From contig CAWZYM010000275.1 of assembly GCA_963966185.1 (NCBI GenBank), forward strand, positions 5,001 to 69,000: a stretch of DNA of 64,000 nucleotides. Direction: 5' to 3'. Positions 40,068 through 51,617 of this stretch are shown here, one piece after another. The stretch's first letter is position 1; each line of letters begins with the position of its first letter. The position numbers and the translations under genes were made by a program. The notes under the pieces were generated by a model that was given only the letters and a program-made list of their open reading frames with translations, searched no databases and was not told where the DNA came from. This DNA comes from Rhabditoides inermis. Its lineage: Eukaryota > Nematoda > Chromadorea > Rhabditida > Rhabditidae.

Positions 40068-42660
40068 ATAGATAGATAGATTTATTACCGATAACATGGA
40101 AAAAATCGAAATTATAAACAAAAAGTGAGCAATATAAACGGCAGGTATAAATGGGGTTTCAATGATATTGAACAAGGACATAATCACATAGTATTACATG
40201 GAAAAGGAAGTGGGGAAGGCTCTCTATAGGTTGCGCAATTTGCTAGGTGGTATGAGATCTAATGTAGAGAGTTGTGATTTGAAGATGGAGGGATCATTGA
40301 TGGAGATTAGGTCACGAGAAAGCGCATTCCAGATTGCGAAGGTTCTGCTTAAAAAAGTGCTGGTACGGCCTGTGTGATCAAATGATGGAACAATTCTAAA
40401 TCCATGAGAACCACGAGTACGAGATGGAATAATTGCAAAAAGACCATGATAGTCCAATATAGTTTTTGAGTGGATTACTTTGTGAATGTATGTGACATCA
40501 TTCAAGAATCGTCTATTCTCGAGAGATTGAAGATAGACAAGCTCAAGGCGTTGAGGATATGATAGGCTGCGCCCGATACGCTGACACACACGGCGAGTAT
40601 AATAGCGTTGTATGCTCTCAGTTAGGTTTACAGAAGCAACATCAATAGGGTTCCAGAGCTCAGTGCAATATTCTAATTTACAGCGAAAAGAGGTTGTGTG
40701 TGCGGTGATCAGTAGTGTGTAGTTTTGTGTTTTGTATGTGCGAAGAAAATCATTTATAGAATACAGGGTTTGTTGAATTATTGGTTTGAAATGATCGCGA
40801 AACAATAAGTTATTACTCATGAGAATACCAAGATCCTTGGCAGAATCTACTGGTTTGAGAATTGAGTTGTGGACAATATAAGTGTGCCTTGGATTCCGCT
40901 TGCCTACATGCAAGATTTGAGTTTTCTCAGTGGATATCTGAAGTCCCCATGAAGCTGACCATGCTGCGACTATGTCAATGGCTTTTTAGAAAATAGACTT
41001 TGCAGAAGTACTGGTATAATCAAAAGGAAAGTAAATTTTCAAATCGTCCGCATAAAGCGCATAATAAACGCCATCTGGTAAGTTTTCAGGAATGTTTTCG
41101 ATGAAAATATTGAACAGCAAGGGTCCAAGACATGAACCTTGTGGAACGCCACAATTAACAGTGCGCGGTGAAGAGCGCTTAGATCCAATCATGATAGATT
41201 GCTTGCGATTTTTGAGAAATTCGATTATCCAGCCAAGAGCGTTACCGCGAATACCGATAGCATCAAGTTTCTTGAAAAGAAGGTCATGGTTGATGGTATC
41301 AACAAATGCCTTTTTAAAGTAAAAATAGATGCAATCTATTACGAAACCAGATGAAATATGCTTGCACCAATTCATATGACATTCAATTAGTTGTGCATTA
41401 GTGGATCGATTTTTGCGAAAACCAAATTGTTTTTTAGAGAGTAGGTTGTGCTTTTCTAAGTATTTTGTAATCTGCTGAACGCATATTCTTTCCATAACTT
41501 TAGAGATGCTACATGTGAGAGAAATAGGCCTGTAGTTTGAGACAGATTCACGTGCGCCTTTTTTGAATAATGGTTTTACCCAAGCTTCTTTCCAAATAGA
41601 TGGGATTTCTCTGACAGACATGGACATTGCAAAAAGAATCGTCAATGGAACCGATATGGAAGTTGCCGTACGTTTCAGAAACACGTTGTTAATACCATCT
41701 GGAGAAGTGTTATATTTTGAATCAAGTTTGGAAATGATTTTATGAACTCCGAGAAAGGTAATATCAATCATATCAAGTGAATGAGACAGTTTAGGCAAGT
41801 CACCAGGTGGCGTGATGGAATCGCGATAAACTGAATCAAAATAGTCAGCAAAGATCTCACATTTGTCAAGCGCATTGTGAATGAAAATATCATCGTGACA
41901 AATTGCGCCGATGCCACCGTCGGGATGCATTTTATTTCGAACATCGCGATAGAAAGCTGATTTATTGCCACTAACGATCAATTTAGATTCACGCTGGCAA
42001 TTCCAAGAAACTATTGCTTTACGTAGGCGACGTTGTGATCTATTAGAATCGATGGAGTTGGGTCTCGTTGATGAAAGTTTAATGGCTTGTCGCTTCAGCT
42101 TATTTAGATAACGAGGTGATGGGCGGGGGCGTTTGTTAGCTTGAACGACAAGCGGAATGTGAGCATCAATTATGTCATGTATGATTTCGTAAAACTTGGA
42201 CGTAGCTTGTTCTACTGTTTTACCAATAAAAACACGCGTCCAGCGAATAGAATCAATAGCATTGTTAATGGTATCCCATTTTACATTTCTATAGTTTCGT
42301 ACGAGATCAGGTTTGTGGTGTGCAGACATGTCTTCGACGCGCAATATGAATTCAACTGGCAGATGATCGCAGGTACTGAAGCGATGAAGTATGCGTGTAC
42401 TAGTTACAAGAGAGGAATTGTCGACAAGTATTATATCGAGAATATTTGATTTTATGCCGGTACGTTTAACCATGGTAGGTTTGTTTACCGTTTGAAACAT
42501 TGAGTGCAAGCAAGCGAAATCCAAGAGCGATTTGTCAAAGGAGTCAAAAGCACGACCGCATTTCCAATCGATTGAAGGCGCATTAAAATCGCCTAAAACA
42601 TTATGTGACCTGTTTTCGGAGTCATAAATGGTTGGGCTGCGGTACAACGTTCTCAATACA
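40068..42660 (-). pseudogene. Non-LTR retrotransposon: endonuclease remnant plus reverse transcriptase
   Basis: One minus-strand reading frame, about 811 codons (40224-42656), interrupted by a single in-frame TAA at about 40986. Order: the end of an AP-endonuclease domain (VLGDFNAPSIDW), linker, RT with GARESVSNYRPISL, KQFGFRKNRSTNAQL, NCGVPQGSCLGPLLFNIFI and the catalytic YALYADDLKIYF, then a C-terminal region with TEKTQILHVGKRNPRHTY and TFAIWNALSRDLI. The 5' end is truncated inside the endonuclease. The 3' end runs into a (TAGA)n tail at 40067-40082, typical of LINE clades ending in short tandem repeats. Probably a CR1/Jockey-like clade; the clade is inference. Nearly intact, so a fairly recent insertion. 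Confidence 0.9.
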
Positions 42661-42857
42661 AGAACGGGTGATGAATGTGAATTGAAAACAGTGAGATGTT
42701 TGTTTTGTCATTTCATAACAAAGCGAAACGACGATACGACAGTTCAACAGCATGAAAATTAGGACCCAACGTCTTCGGAAGTGTATACAAACGATGTGCC
42801 TATGAATGTTGGTTCGTGATAGCTTCTTCTCTGCCCGTCTGTTCCGACAATCTCTCT

Positions 42858-45800
42858 TCACTTCTCCCCCTCGAGACGGAGCATCTCCGTGGATTGGGGC
42901 GCTCCATGTCCGCCAATGGCGTACATCACCTGTGAACAAAGCCAATCAGCGCATCCTATTAAGACCTTAACTAACATTGTCCAGAACAACCATTCCGCAG
43001 AAGACACGTGTGTGTTGGAGAGACGGCAGCGGTTTCCAATCGCCATCAACCAGCATCTATGTACAGTTTATAGTTGCTAGAAATGTGAGAAATTCTGACG
43101 AAAATAGTTTTTACCCGAGCTTCGTTCGTACGAGCTTCTCCTTTGTATCCTCCGGCGATCACGAGTCGACCACCGCACTCTGTTGCACCGGTTGCGATTC
43201 GACACTGCAAAGTTGATAATACGAACACTCGAATCGTTCCAGATATCATACATCTTCCATAGACGGACCGGTGTTCCAAGTAGCTGTCTGCGGGTCGAAG
43301 ATGTACACCTGTAATGACAAGTTTAGATTTTTTTCATGAGCGTCACTGTTACTTGGTTGGTTCTATCCCGCGTCGTCGATCCACCGACAGTCATCAGACG
43401 ACCATCCACCACACACAGTGGGAAGTCACTGATCAGATCAGTCGGGAACGAGCAGAGGCGAACAAAGCCAGATTCTGAATGAAAGAATGCAAGAACTGAT
43501 GATGCATAGTTGTTTTTGATTCCCGTAAATGTAAAGCGCTAATCACAACACTTCTGTGCGCACCGGCTGCGCGGCAGATCGATTGATATCAGTGCGATCC
43601 ACAGGCAGGACCCACCGTGTTTTTGGACAATCCGTGTGTTTCGTAACAACAAACTTATTTTGCGGACAGAGCGTGTGTTTGAGTGAGACTTGAACAAGTG
43701 AAAATGAAACGGACAAACCGTGTGTGAATAATTCTGCGGACAATTCGTGTGTTTGTACACGACTAGGGAAATATATGTGCGGACATTATGTGTGTTTTTG
43801 CTCACGGACAGTCTGTGTGTTGTTACGTAGTGTTGCTCAGTGAATCATATATTGGCTCATTTTTATGTTATATGCACAACATTTAGATATAATATTGTAG
43901 ATTCAAAAAAAAATCAGATTGTTTAATTCATATTGTAATTGTAATTGAATTACAAACTTCAATTCATCAAACACATTGTACGTTGACATTAGTGCTGGAA
44001 GTTATTCAACCACTGAGATCTCCACCATTGAGATTCCATATGCACATGCACACAAATTTCCAAACTAAAAATTTCAGGATGATTTTGAAATTTTTTGATT
44101 ATTAAAAACCATGGAAATCGTGACCAATCGATTTTTTTAATTGATCAATCAAAACTCAGTTGATTCGTCGAATTTCGATTAATCAGTCAACCAAAATCGT
44201 GATTAAAGATACTGGGGCCTATTCGCTCTGCCCTCCTCGCTCATCGAGAGGCAGTCGCGCATCTCTCTCCCGATAAAAACTAGTGATACCAAAATTGAAA
44301 CTTGATCATTTTTTATCATTCTGATAATCTATCGGCATCACAATGTTCTCGCAAAAGTTATAATGCGCCTTTCTTCAAATCGCTTTTTTAAATTTAATTA
44401 AATCTATTACACCACAAAGTCGCTTGACAATGGTTGGGCTGCAGTACAGTACTACATGTTGTGGTTCTAGTAAACCAGCAACGAGAATCCGCGATGACGG
44501 TGTGTACGACGAGCAGCGTCGAACCCGCGACTTCTCGATCGAGAGCCGCGCACACATCTAGTTCGCTACCGCCGCGCAATGACTATTCTAGCGCGCGAAT
44601 GTTTTTTTTTCGAACAAACCAGCCACCGCTGCCGCGCCGGTTGTGATAATGATTTACCTGGCTGAGTGGGGTCGAATGTCTCGATCGTTTTCGTACTCTC
44701 GTCGGCCACGCAGATTCGATTGTTAAAGGTGGTAGCGGAAACGATTTCACCGCTGGAAACACAAATTTTCCATGCATTTGCAGTGATAGTAAGAAATCTA
44801 ATAAAAAAACAATGTGAGTCGAAGACGAGCTTACTTTTTTCCGAAAGCTCTGTGAACGAGAATCCACGAATCCGTTTCTTTCGCGAACTTGTAGACGTTG
44901 CGCCTTTGAACAATTTTCACATTCTGTGTTTTGTGAATCAGCAACTCACTCGCCAGAGACAATTCCAGTCGCATACATGGAATCCGCTACAACACACAGC
45001 TGCCAGCCCAACAAATCAGTGTCATCAGAAGGGGAATCGATCAGATGCCAGGAGCCTGAATAGTTTTTTATGCAATTTTATTAACTAACGACGACACACC
45101 ATGCAAGAGAACAGCAATTTCTTGCCAAGCGCAGTAGATTCTCTCTTTGAACACAACCACCGAGCCGGACACCCTGTGGAAAAAAAACATTCTTTCAGAG
45201 AACACGAGAACACTCACATGTCCACATTCAGTTTTGGTCCATCCGTCCAAGTTCCGCTTGGAGTCCAGTTTGTTTCACGGTTGCCGAGAAGTCTCTGTAG
45301 ATACTCGCATTTTTCGAACAAAATCATTTCGAACAAAATGAAAATTGAACTGAGCCGGGGTGTCGTGTCATACATAGTTCTACTTTGACGCCCCACAGAG
45401 CACTCACAAGTCTCATGAATAAGGGGCTTTTTTAATATAATTTGGTTGTATCGAAATGATAATTTTTCAATGACATGATAGTATTATTTTAGTACGAAAA
45501 CATTTGAAAAACTGAAAATAATAACATCAGATTGTTTATCTAAAATCAAGTAAGCAGCTCACGATTACGTGAAATCGGTGAACGACGGTAAAGCACGGTA
45601 AAATGCAGTAATACAATGCCTACTGTGAAATACAAAAAAAAACACGAGTTTTTGTTTTGCAGTTTCTATTGGTGATGCATGATGCATAACAACATGTGTT
45701 GTCAAAAGCACGTACGCATTCACTTGAAATAAACATAACGGGTTGGTTACATGATCAACTTACTTGAAGACAGCGAAGATAGAGTTGAACGCATTCCACA

Positions 45801-46877
45801 TCATTTGTCACGAGAGGTTCATTTCCGACAATGTTCACAAGATAATCCTTATCCAGCGACCAGAGACGAACGAGAGACAGCAACCTAGCAAGAATGCGAA
45901 CCGACTGAAAACGGAAGCTAACTCTTTCATGTGCTGCTTTCTCTTTTCCGGATCAGCCCGCACCCAGTTGCACACTCCAGAAAACACATTTGTCTCCTGG
46001 CGGATCAGTGACGTGTCTAAAAAATGAAGTAAAGAAAAAGAAGAATAAAAAGATAAAATTACCTTCGAGAAGAGACAGCAGATCAGCTTTTTTTAGACCC
46101 AGAAACTCCGGAGTGTCAATGAGAGATCTTAACAACACTAGAACTGTTCACAACAGACATACTCACTCGAAATTGCTGCACATAATCTTCCATGCGCCAT
46201 CTTTCATCTCCTTACACGTATAGAGACGCGCAAACGACCACATCTCGATGCAGTTCGATAGAGTCAAATTAGCCAGCAGAAATCTGTAACACCCAGATCT
46301 CAGTGACCTTTGATTTGTCTCAAATCACTCACTCCGCACATCGCTGCTTCAGTCCGCTCAACTGAAGATAACGAGCCTCTGGGAGAAGGCGCATCGCGAT
46401 CGATTCGTCTGAAAAACACTACATTGAATAAAATAAAGATGAATCATACCTAGTTCAATTTTGTATGTGTACATGTACTGCAGTAGGCGGTCCACAATAT
46501 CTCCGTCCATATCCTGTTCAAAATAACGTTAGATATGTTTTAAAACATATGATGAACTACCAGATTGACTTTTCCATCCTTGGCTTCTTGGAAACCCGAA
46601 CTGAACTCTCGACTGAAGTGTTTGGAAGCCGCAGCCAAAACAGGAATGTGAGCCATGAACTGGAAAAAAAGATGGCGAACTGATTTAGAATGTTCTGTAA
46701 TCATAAAATACTTTGATTGTGTACCTTTTGTCCGTCTCGTGAGCTGATCTTCGCATCACAGAATTTACCAGTACTGAAAAAATAACAGCGAAACTAAGTC
46801 GTCTAACAAAACCCTACTCACGTTCTCTGTTCATTGAGTCGGAGTAAGAATTTTGTACAGTCCGTTATGTCACTCAT
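42858..46877 (-). CDS. BTB-BACK-Kelch protein (putative cullin-3 adaptor)
   Basis: Minus strand; 19 exons give about 520 residues: 46822-46877 (ATG), 46725-46773, 46561-46659, 46450-46513, 46333-46408, 46167-46283, 46063-46127, 45964-46016, 45764-45904, 45218-45294, 45100-45173, 44950-45055, 44835-44903, 44658-44752, 43353-43474, 43252-43308, 43115-43204, 42976-43056, 42858-42929. BTB: GKFCDAKISSRDGQK, FMAHIPVLAAASKHFSREF, VDRLLQYMYTYKI. BACK: LSNCIEMWSFARLY, ETNVFSGVCNW, VRLWSLDKDYLVNIVG. Kelch blades: GGRLVIAGGYKGEART, VMYAIGGHG. The segment between 45964 and 45904 reads as conserved BACK coding sequence but must be skipped or frame-shifted. Expected role: substrate receptor of a CUL3 ubiquitin ligase. 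Confidence 0.85.
43610..43825. repeat. Degenerate CGGACA-N4/5-GTGTGT repeat array
   Basis: Six blocks of ggaca followed by 4-5 variable bases and gtgtgt (near 43626, 43664, 43709, 43736, 43780, 43804), spaced 24-45 bp, inside a Kelch intron. Confidence 0.6.
44395..44640 (-). mobile_element. tRNA-derived SINE-like element, copy A
   Basis: Minus strand carries a tRNA-like block (gcggtagcgaactagatg ... gggttcgacgctgc) followed by a body whose reverse shares attacaccacaaag and accagcaa.gagaatcc.cga with 57722-57895. Lies in the intron 43475-44657 of the Kelch gene. Confidence 0.6.
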
Positions 46878-47122
46878 GATCCTGACTGAAGGAATGGGAG
46901 AAAGAAGACGCAGCAAGAGAATGTAAGCGACTTTATCAGAAACGAATGGGAAATAGCTCGTCTCACACCGCTGATAACAAAAACTGATAACAATATTAGT
47001 CGATTGATTTATTGATTGATCTGATATGTTCTTTGGAAGTGCTAATAGAAGCTTATGTTTTCTGATCAGTGTAACGCTACCAAAGTCTAAAAACGCTTGT
47101 AGTGCAAATTCATCGACAACAT

Positions 47123-47125
<3 letters not shown>

Positions 47126-47180
<55 letters not shown>
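47126..47180. repeat. (CT)n microsatellite
   Basis: Pure CT tract at the 3' end of the PARP-like gene. Confidence 0.95.
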
Positions 47181-48716
47181 AGCACCCGTGAAGCCCTGCG
47201 TTATGTTGGTGCGCAGTGAGTAACTGAAGCAGAATGAAATCGCATACCACTCTTCTAGTCGTCTCACCGGCAACTGTCTCCGAACTTGTTGGTGAGATAG
47301 ATACCCGTTCCGTGGACGGCGCCAGTTTGTTGGAACTGAAGAGCAGAAGGTCTTCCCACTTGTCATCGATCCCTCATTTTCGTGTTGGAGTGAACTTGCA
47401 GACCGGAACGCAATATCGAGTGCCAGTTGCGAATTGGGGATCCACTAAAGCACACGCACAGTTACGTCGGTTTGTAGTAGTCAAATTTAAACTCACTGAA
47501 ATAAAAATCGCGTTTCGTGATCAGCTTTGAGCGTATTGAATCTGTGCTGATGACAAGATGTATCCGTGACCACAAAACTGAACATAACGAATGAAACTTG
47601 ATATGATTAATGATACTGTGAAACTTTCACCAACATGTTACTCGCACCGAGAGATGAGAGCGACGTAGATGATACTGCCGCAATTTGAGCTGGCAAAGAT
47701 GCGACCACCCTTAGAGTTGTTGAATTTGTGAGGGTGAAAAAAAACGTGGTGTTACCATTCGATCATTCCTGCAGCTCTAGGTCTGTTCATTTTGACCTCC
47801 CTGTAGACGGACTCAGACGCTAGTATCTTACGAGCGCAAGGAAAAGATGCTGAATTAAAATTAATCTTTTAGATATTAACTATTAACAGAGTTGATTACC
47901 AATGAAAGTGGAGACTTTCTCTTTTTTCTGTCCACTTTGCAGCACTTTCATTGCTGGCAATGTCTGAAGTACAATTTACAACTGTCACGATTGATTAATT
48001 GTTTCTGCCTCACTTTTTGTCTTTCAACGTATTTATGCGCCGGCCATTCGTTGGCTCGAAATATGAGTCGAAGGTGGTGTTGTTTGTACTAAAAGGAAAA
48101 TATTTCATTAAAAAATACATTAAAAAAACAATTTACACACTTGACACTGGGCATAGGATTGAATCGCATTGATAGACTTCTCTCAGTTGTGTCGATGTCA
48201 GCTTCGTTGGCACGAGATAGCAATACGATGAGTAGTTCTAAGACTTCTGGAGAGATCTCCGGAAAGGCTTCAACCAGGTTGTCATTGTCACACATGATCG
48301 ATTATCTGACATTAACCAGAGTCATTTAAAAGATCTTGCACCTAAATGACTCACTCTGTCACATTCTCCATGTGATCGGAGACTTTTCGAAATAGATGGA
48401 AGAATACGGATCCATGCTTGGCAGGATTCATCAGCTCTATGTTTTCCTCACCCAGTGCGAACAAATCTTGAAATTTGCGGCAAAAGAACTGCAAAAAACT
48501 GTTGTTTTCGAAATAGAAGTTAGTTTGAATCTGTTAGTTTTTTTCTGGACTCACTATTCCGATCTGTCTCACGCAGTTATACTTTTTTTCCATTCGCACC
48601 CGGACAACTAATCCGAAACGAAGGTGTTTTTTTGTGGTCTGTAATTTAATCAACTTGAGGTGTACTAGTTTCGTTTTTAACGAATAGGGCCATTGTATGT
48701 ACATGTCGGAATCAGG
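47130..48716 (-). pseudogene. PARP-type ADP-ribosyltransferase gene, damaged
   Basis: Minus-strand exons: 48555-48716 (PDSDMYIQWPYSLKTKLVHL), 48355-48488 (FFCRKFQDLFALGEENIEL), about 48140-48295 (ISPEVLELLIVLLSRANEAD), about 48015-48088, 47902-47965, about 47760-47855 (EVKMNRPRAAGMIEW) and 47396-47444 plus 47268-47335. The last pair reads (H)GSPIRNWHSILRSGLQ then GAVHGTGIYLTNKFGDSC, the HG..W..IL..GL and G.GIYL pattern of PARP catalytic domains, closest in layout to PARP6/8/16. Problems: no splice choice joins 48355-48488 to the next exon in frame, and without a 60-nt intron (47336-47395) an in-frame TGA interrupts the domain. The frame then runs into a GA microsatellite as an Arg-Glu repeat. 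Probably a pseudogene or a mis-assembled gene. Confidence 0.6.
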
Positions 48717-49631
48717 CTGATGAACAAAACAAACAAACAAAAACAGTTGGGAAGGGAGAGCAAGCTTGGCAGCCAAAGGGCACCCATAGCAGGCTCTCGT
48801 CTGTCAAGAAAGCCACGTCTCGTAGGAGGAAGGGATGGGCTGTAGTGTTGCCCATCACTGAAACACGCAGTGAGAATCGAAACAACTGATGTTTGAATTA
48901 TACGTTTATCTTATTACGGGCTGTTGATATCATCTCATTTCAACAGGCTGCAGATAGCGATGTTGTGAAATAGATTAACTCTTAAGAGTGACTTTCATTT
49001 CATCATAGCAAATGGCAAATCCAATGAAACTTCAAAGATAAAAATTGAGCAGACGCTACGCGTGCATTGGGCATGGATTCGATTGATCAGACATGTGCGA
49101 AACACGACTGATCTACACAGTCATTGCTTTATTTTTGATAGGACGTATTGGCCGTAATCACTGAACGCTGATGAGTTGTGAGTTGTGACGCTGCTGTGTC
49201 AGCTGAGTACCCATGTATGTCCGACGAACGAGCGCGTGACAGTTGTGGTGGAGGCGAATCTGAACAAGCATGAAACGAGCATTTCGCCAGCAAGAGAACC
49301 GGAAGGAGACGACCGGAGGTGGGGAGAGGCAGGCAGAGGGTGGAGCACAGAGGGATAGACCGGGATAGGCATGCCCCACGTGCTCTTTCCACAACGCAAA
49401 CACCTACTTTTCCGCTCTCTTGTTCGAACACAGTGCATGTGAAATCATAGAAGATGATGAATCTTGAAATGTTGGAGCGTATGACCTTATGACGTTTGCC
49501 ATGTGGACTGTCGAGGCCATGCATTGAGTAGTGATGGTCGTGTGTAGGTCGTAAGAGATGATTACAGAAGTGTATGGTGGATGGTGTAAGTATGTGCTGT
49601 TTCTTAGTTTTCTGGCATGTGCTAACTGCAG

Positions 49632-50039
49632 GTACTGCCCGTCGATCAAATACAAAATTATCACCGCTTCCTCCATCTACACCACGAGGTTTGTCATGTA
49701 CGAGAGATAATATAACATAAATTACATGAATGTGTATTTTTGTTTTTGAGAGATCAATCTAACTCGTTAATGCCTGTTTGTAGATGTTCTTGGAGCACGA
49801 GAGTATTGACTTGCCCTCATCTACCGGAAATGAGTATGACATTCTAACCAGAGGTGAGTATGGGATGAGAGGTGGTCAGGTGTAACCACGTTTTGTTGCC
49901 GTATTTTCAATCATTTTGATTTATAGTGAACGTTCTGACCTAGTTTTGAATAAAAGTTCGGTAAAATATCGTGGGTACTGTGTTCAAATAAGAGCTGTGA
50001 TTTGCAGGTGCGATACGAGGTACGAAAAGGTCGAAGTAA
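49632..50039 (+). CDS. Small three-exon gene tail, unidentified
   Basis: Exons 49632-49688, 49784-49853 and 50008-50039 join in phase and encode about 52 residues (VLPVDQIQNYHRFLHLHHE, MFLEHESIDLPSSTGNEYDI, ending RGTKRSK) before TAA. Acceptors (actgcag, gtttgtag, tttgcag) and donors are acceptable. No start exon identified upstream; the stretch 48780-49630 has no other recognisable gene. Family unknown; the minus strand is also open here, so confidence is low. Confidence 0.3.
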
Positions 50040-50810
50040 CACAGCCAGGCTACCGAGTGACATTCATTTTATTACGTGTCGGAATCAAAGCCTGTGATGA
50101 AAATTATTGATGACTCGTGTTCAAAGGTAGTTTTGATGAGGTGTAATACGACTTCATTGACTCGAAGCAGCTGCTGCGTTGCCTTGTCTGGAGACGAAGA
50201 CATTACGGGAGTTGTTTCTGGCGAGTCAGATCGACGGAACGACTGGACACTCTGCGATGCAAGCGGTATCGCAGAGTGAGAGAGAGAGAGGTATAGAGAT
50301 AGAGAGAGAGAGAAAAAATGGAGAGAAAGGAGAGAGACAAAAGAACAAAGGAGCATAAATATAAAGAAAGGTCGAGAAACATACGGCATGCTGATAAGGT
50401 GTGAGGCATCAACGCGGCGGCTTGCGCAAAGAGAGATGTTTTTCGGGAGTCAATTTGGTTTCTGAACTCACCGAGTGAGTAGCACCCTAGTCTCTTATCT
50501 AATTTTTTTGAAACTGCTTGAAGTGAAATGAGAAGCTGAAAAAAACAAGCATATTCACTGTAAACGTACATGGCACTGTGAATGGATCTCTGAGTGAGAC
50601 CTAACCGATGAGATATTCTATCAACATGATTTTGTCCGAAACGTGGTTTCGACGACATTTCTCGTTTTACAAGACGTGGCGCAAACTGCTTTTGCTCTAT
50701 CATAGCTCATTCATGCAGGTCAAAGTTTGAAGAAAACGGCCCTTTTTCAGGAAGATCGAGGTGGTCATTGTTCTGTAATCGCTCTCATACAGGTTCACAT
50801 GTCTTCACTG

Positions 50811-51199
50811 TTAAAGGTACAGTGGCGACTTATTTTTAACTTTTGGTATTTTTAAAGTCTTTTTAACCTAAAGGGTAATCGAATAGTGAAAAAGAACGAC
50901 GATTCTCCGTTGCTTTCAAATGTTGCAACTCGCTGTTGCAACATTTTATTTCAAACTCGAAATTGGTCTTGCCACGATTTCCATACCGTTGAACGCTTCA
51001 ATACTGCAAAGTTTGCGAGAGAAAGCATGAACCCAGACGAAAGAAGCCCCTTCACTTACTATGTGGCTCAATGCGTGTGTGCGCCGTTATGGCGCTGAAC
51101 TTGCCGGTTCGAGTCCTGTCTACGGTAAATGTTTTGCATGAGTGGTAATACGCGTTGAAGAGAGCTAGTTGCAGAATTAAGTCGCCACTGTTCCTTTAA
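50811..51199. mobile_element. TTAA-flanked MITE, copy A
   Basis: Starts ttaaaggtacagtggcgac and ends gtcgccactgttcctttaa, about 20-bp terminal inverted repeats bounded by TTAA, the target preferred by piggyBac-type transposases. About 389 bp, no coding capacity. A B-box-like ccggttcgagtcc lies near its 3' side. The second copy is at 56897-57285. Confidence 0.85.
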
Positions 51200-51617
51200 G
51201 TGATGCCTTTCAGATTTGACTAGGTGACGCCATAAAGTAAAGAAGTTAACACCGGCGTGCTTCACCCCGGTGCTTTTCCTGTGACTGCGGAGGCATACTG
51301 TGGGTCTGTCAGAAGTTAGTAGCTTCCGTGAGTTGATTTTCACTATAACTTTGGATGTTAGTGTTCACTGTCGTTTTTCCTCGTTCTCCCCCCCCCCGCA
51401 GTTGTCTTCGAACGTCTGCACACTCATCGCATCACACACAAATCAAGTTTTTTTTTGTTGAACTGTATCTTCATTACCAACATGATTGTTCTTCACCAAA
51501 ATCTTTTAGTAGCATGGGCTACTCTCTAGAAATACAATGAAACAATGTATAGGCAATATAAATATTTTCACGAAAATCATCACGATTACACAGCTGTACA
51601 GATTCATATCGGTCAGT

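Noticed and set aside
43539..43805. Minus-strand frames over the repeated ggaca/gtgtgt blocks
   Set aside because: Apparent peptide repeats follow the degenerate DNA repeat inside a Kelch intron.
49129..49524. 131-residue minus-strand frame
   Set aside because: No recognisable domain and no splice context, and composition is not coding-like.
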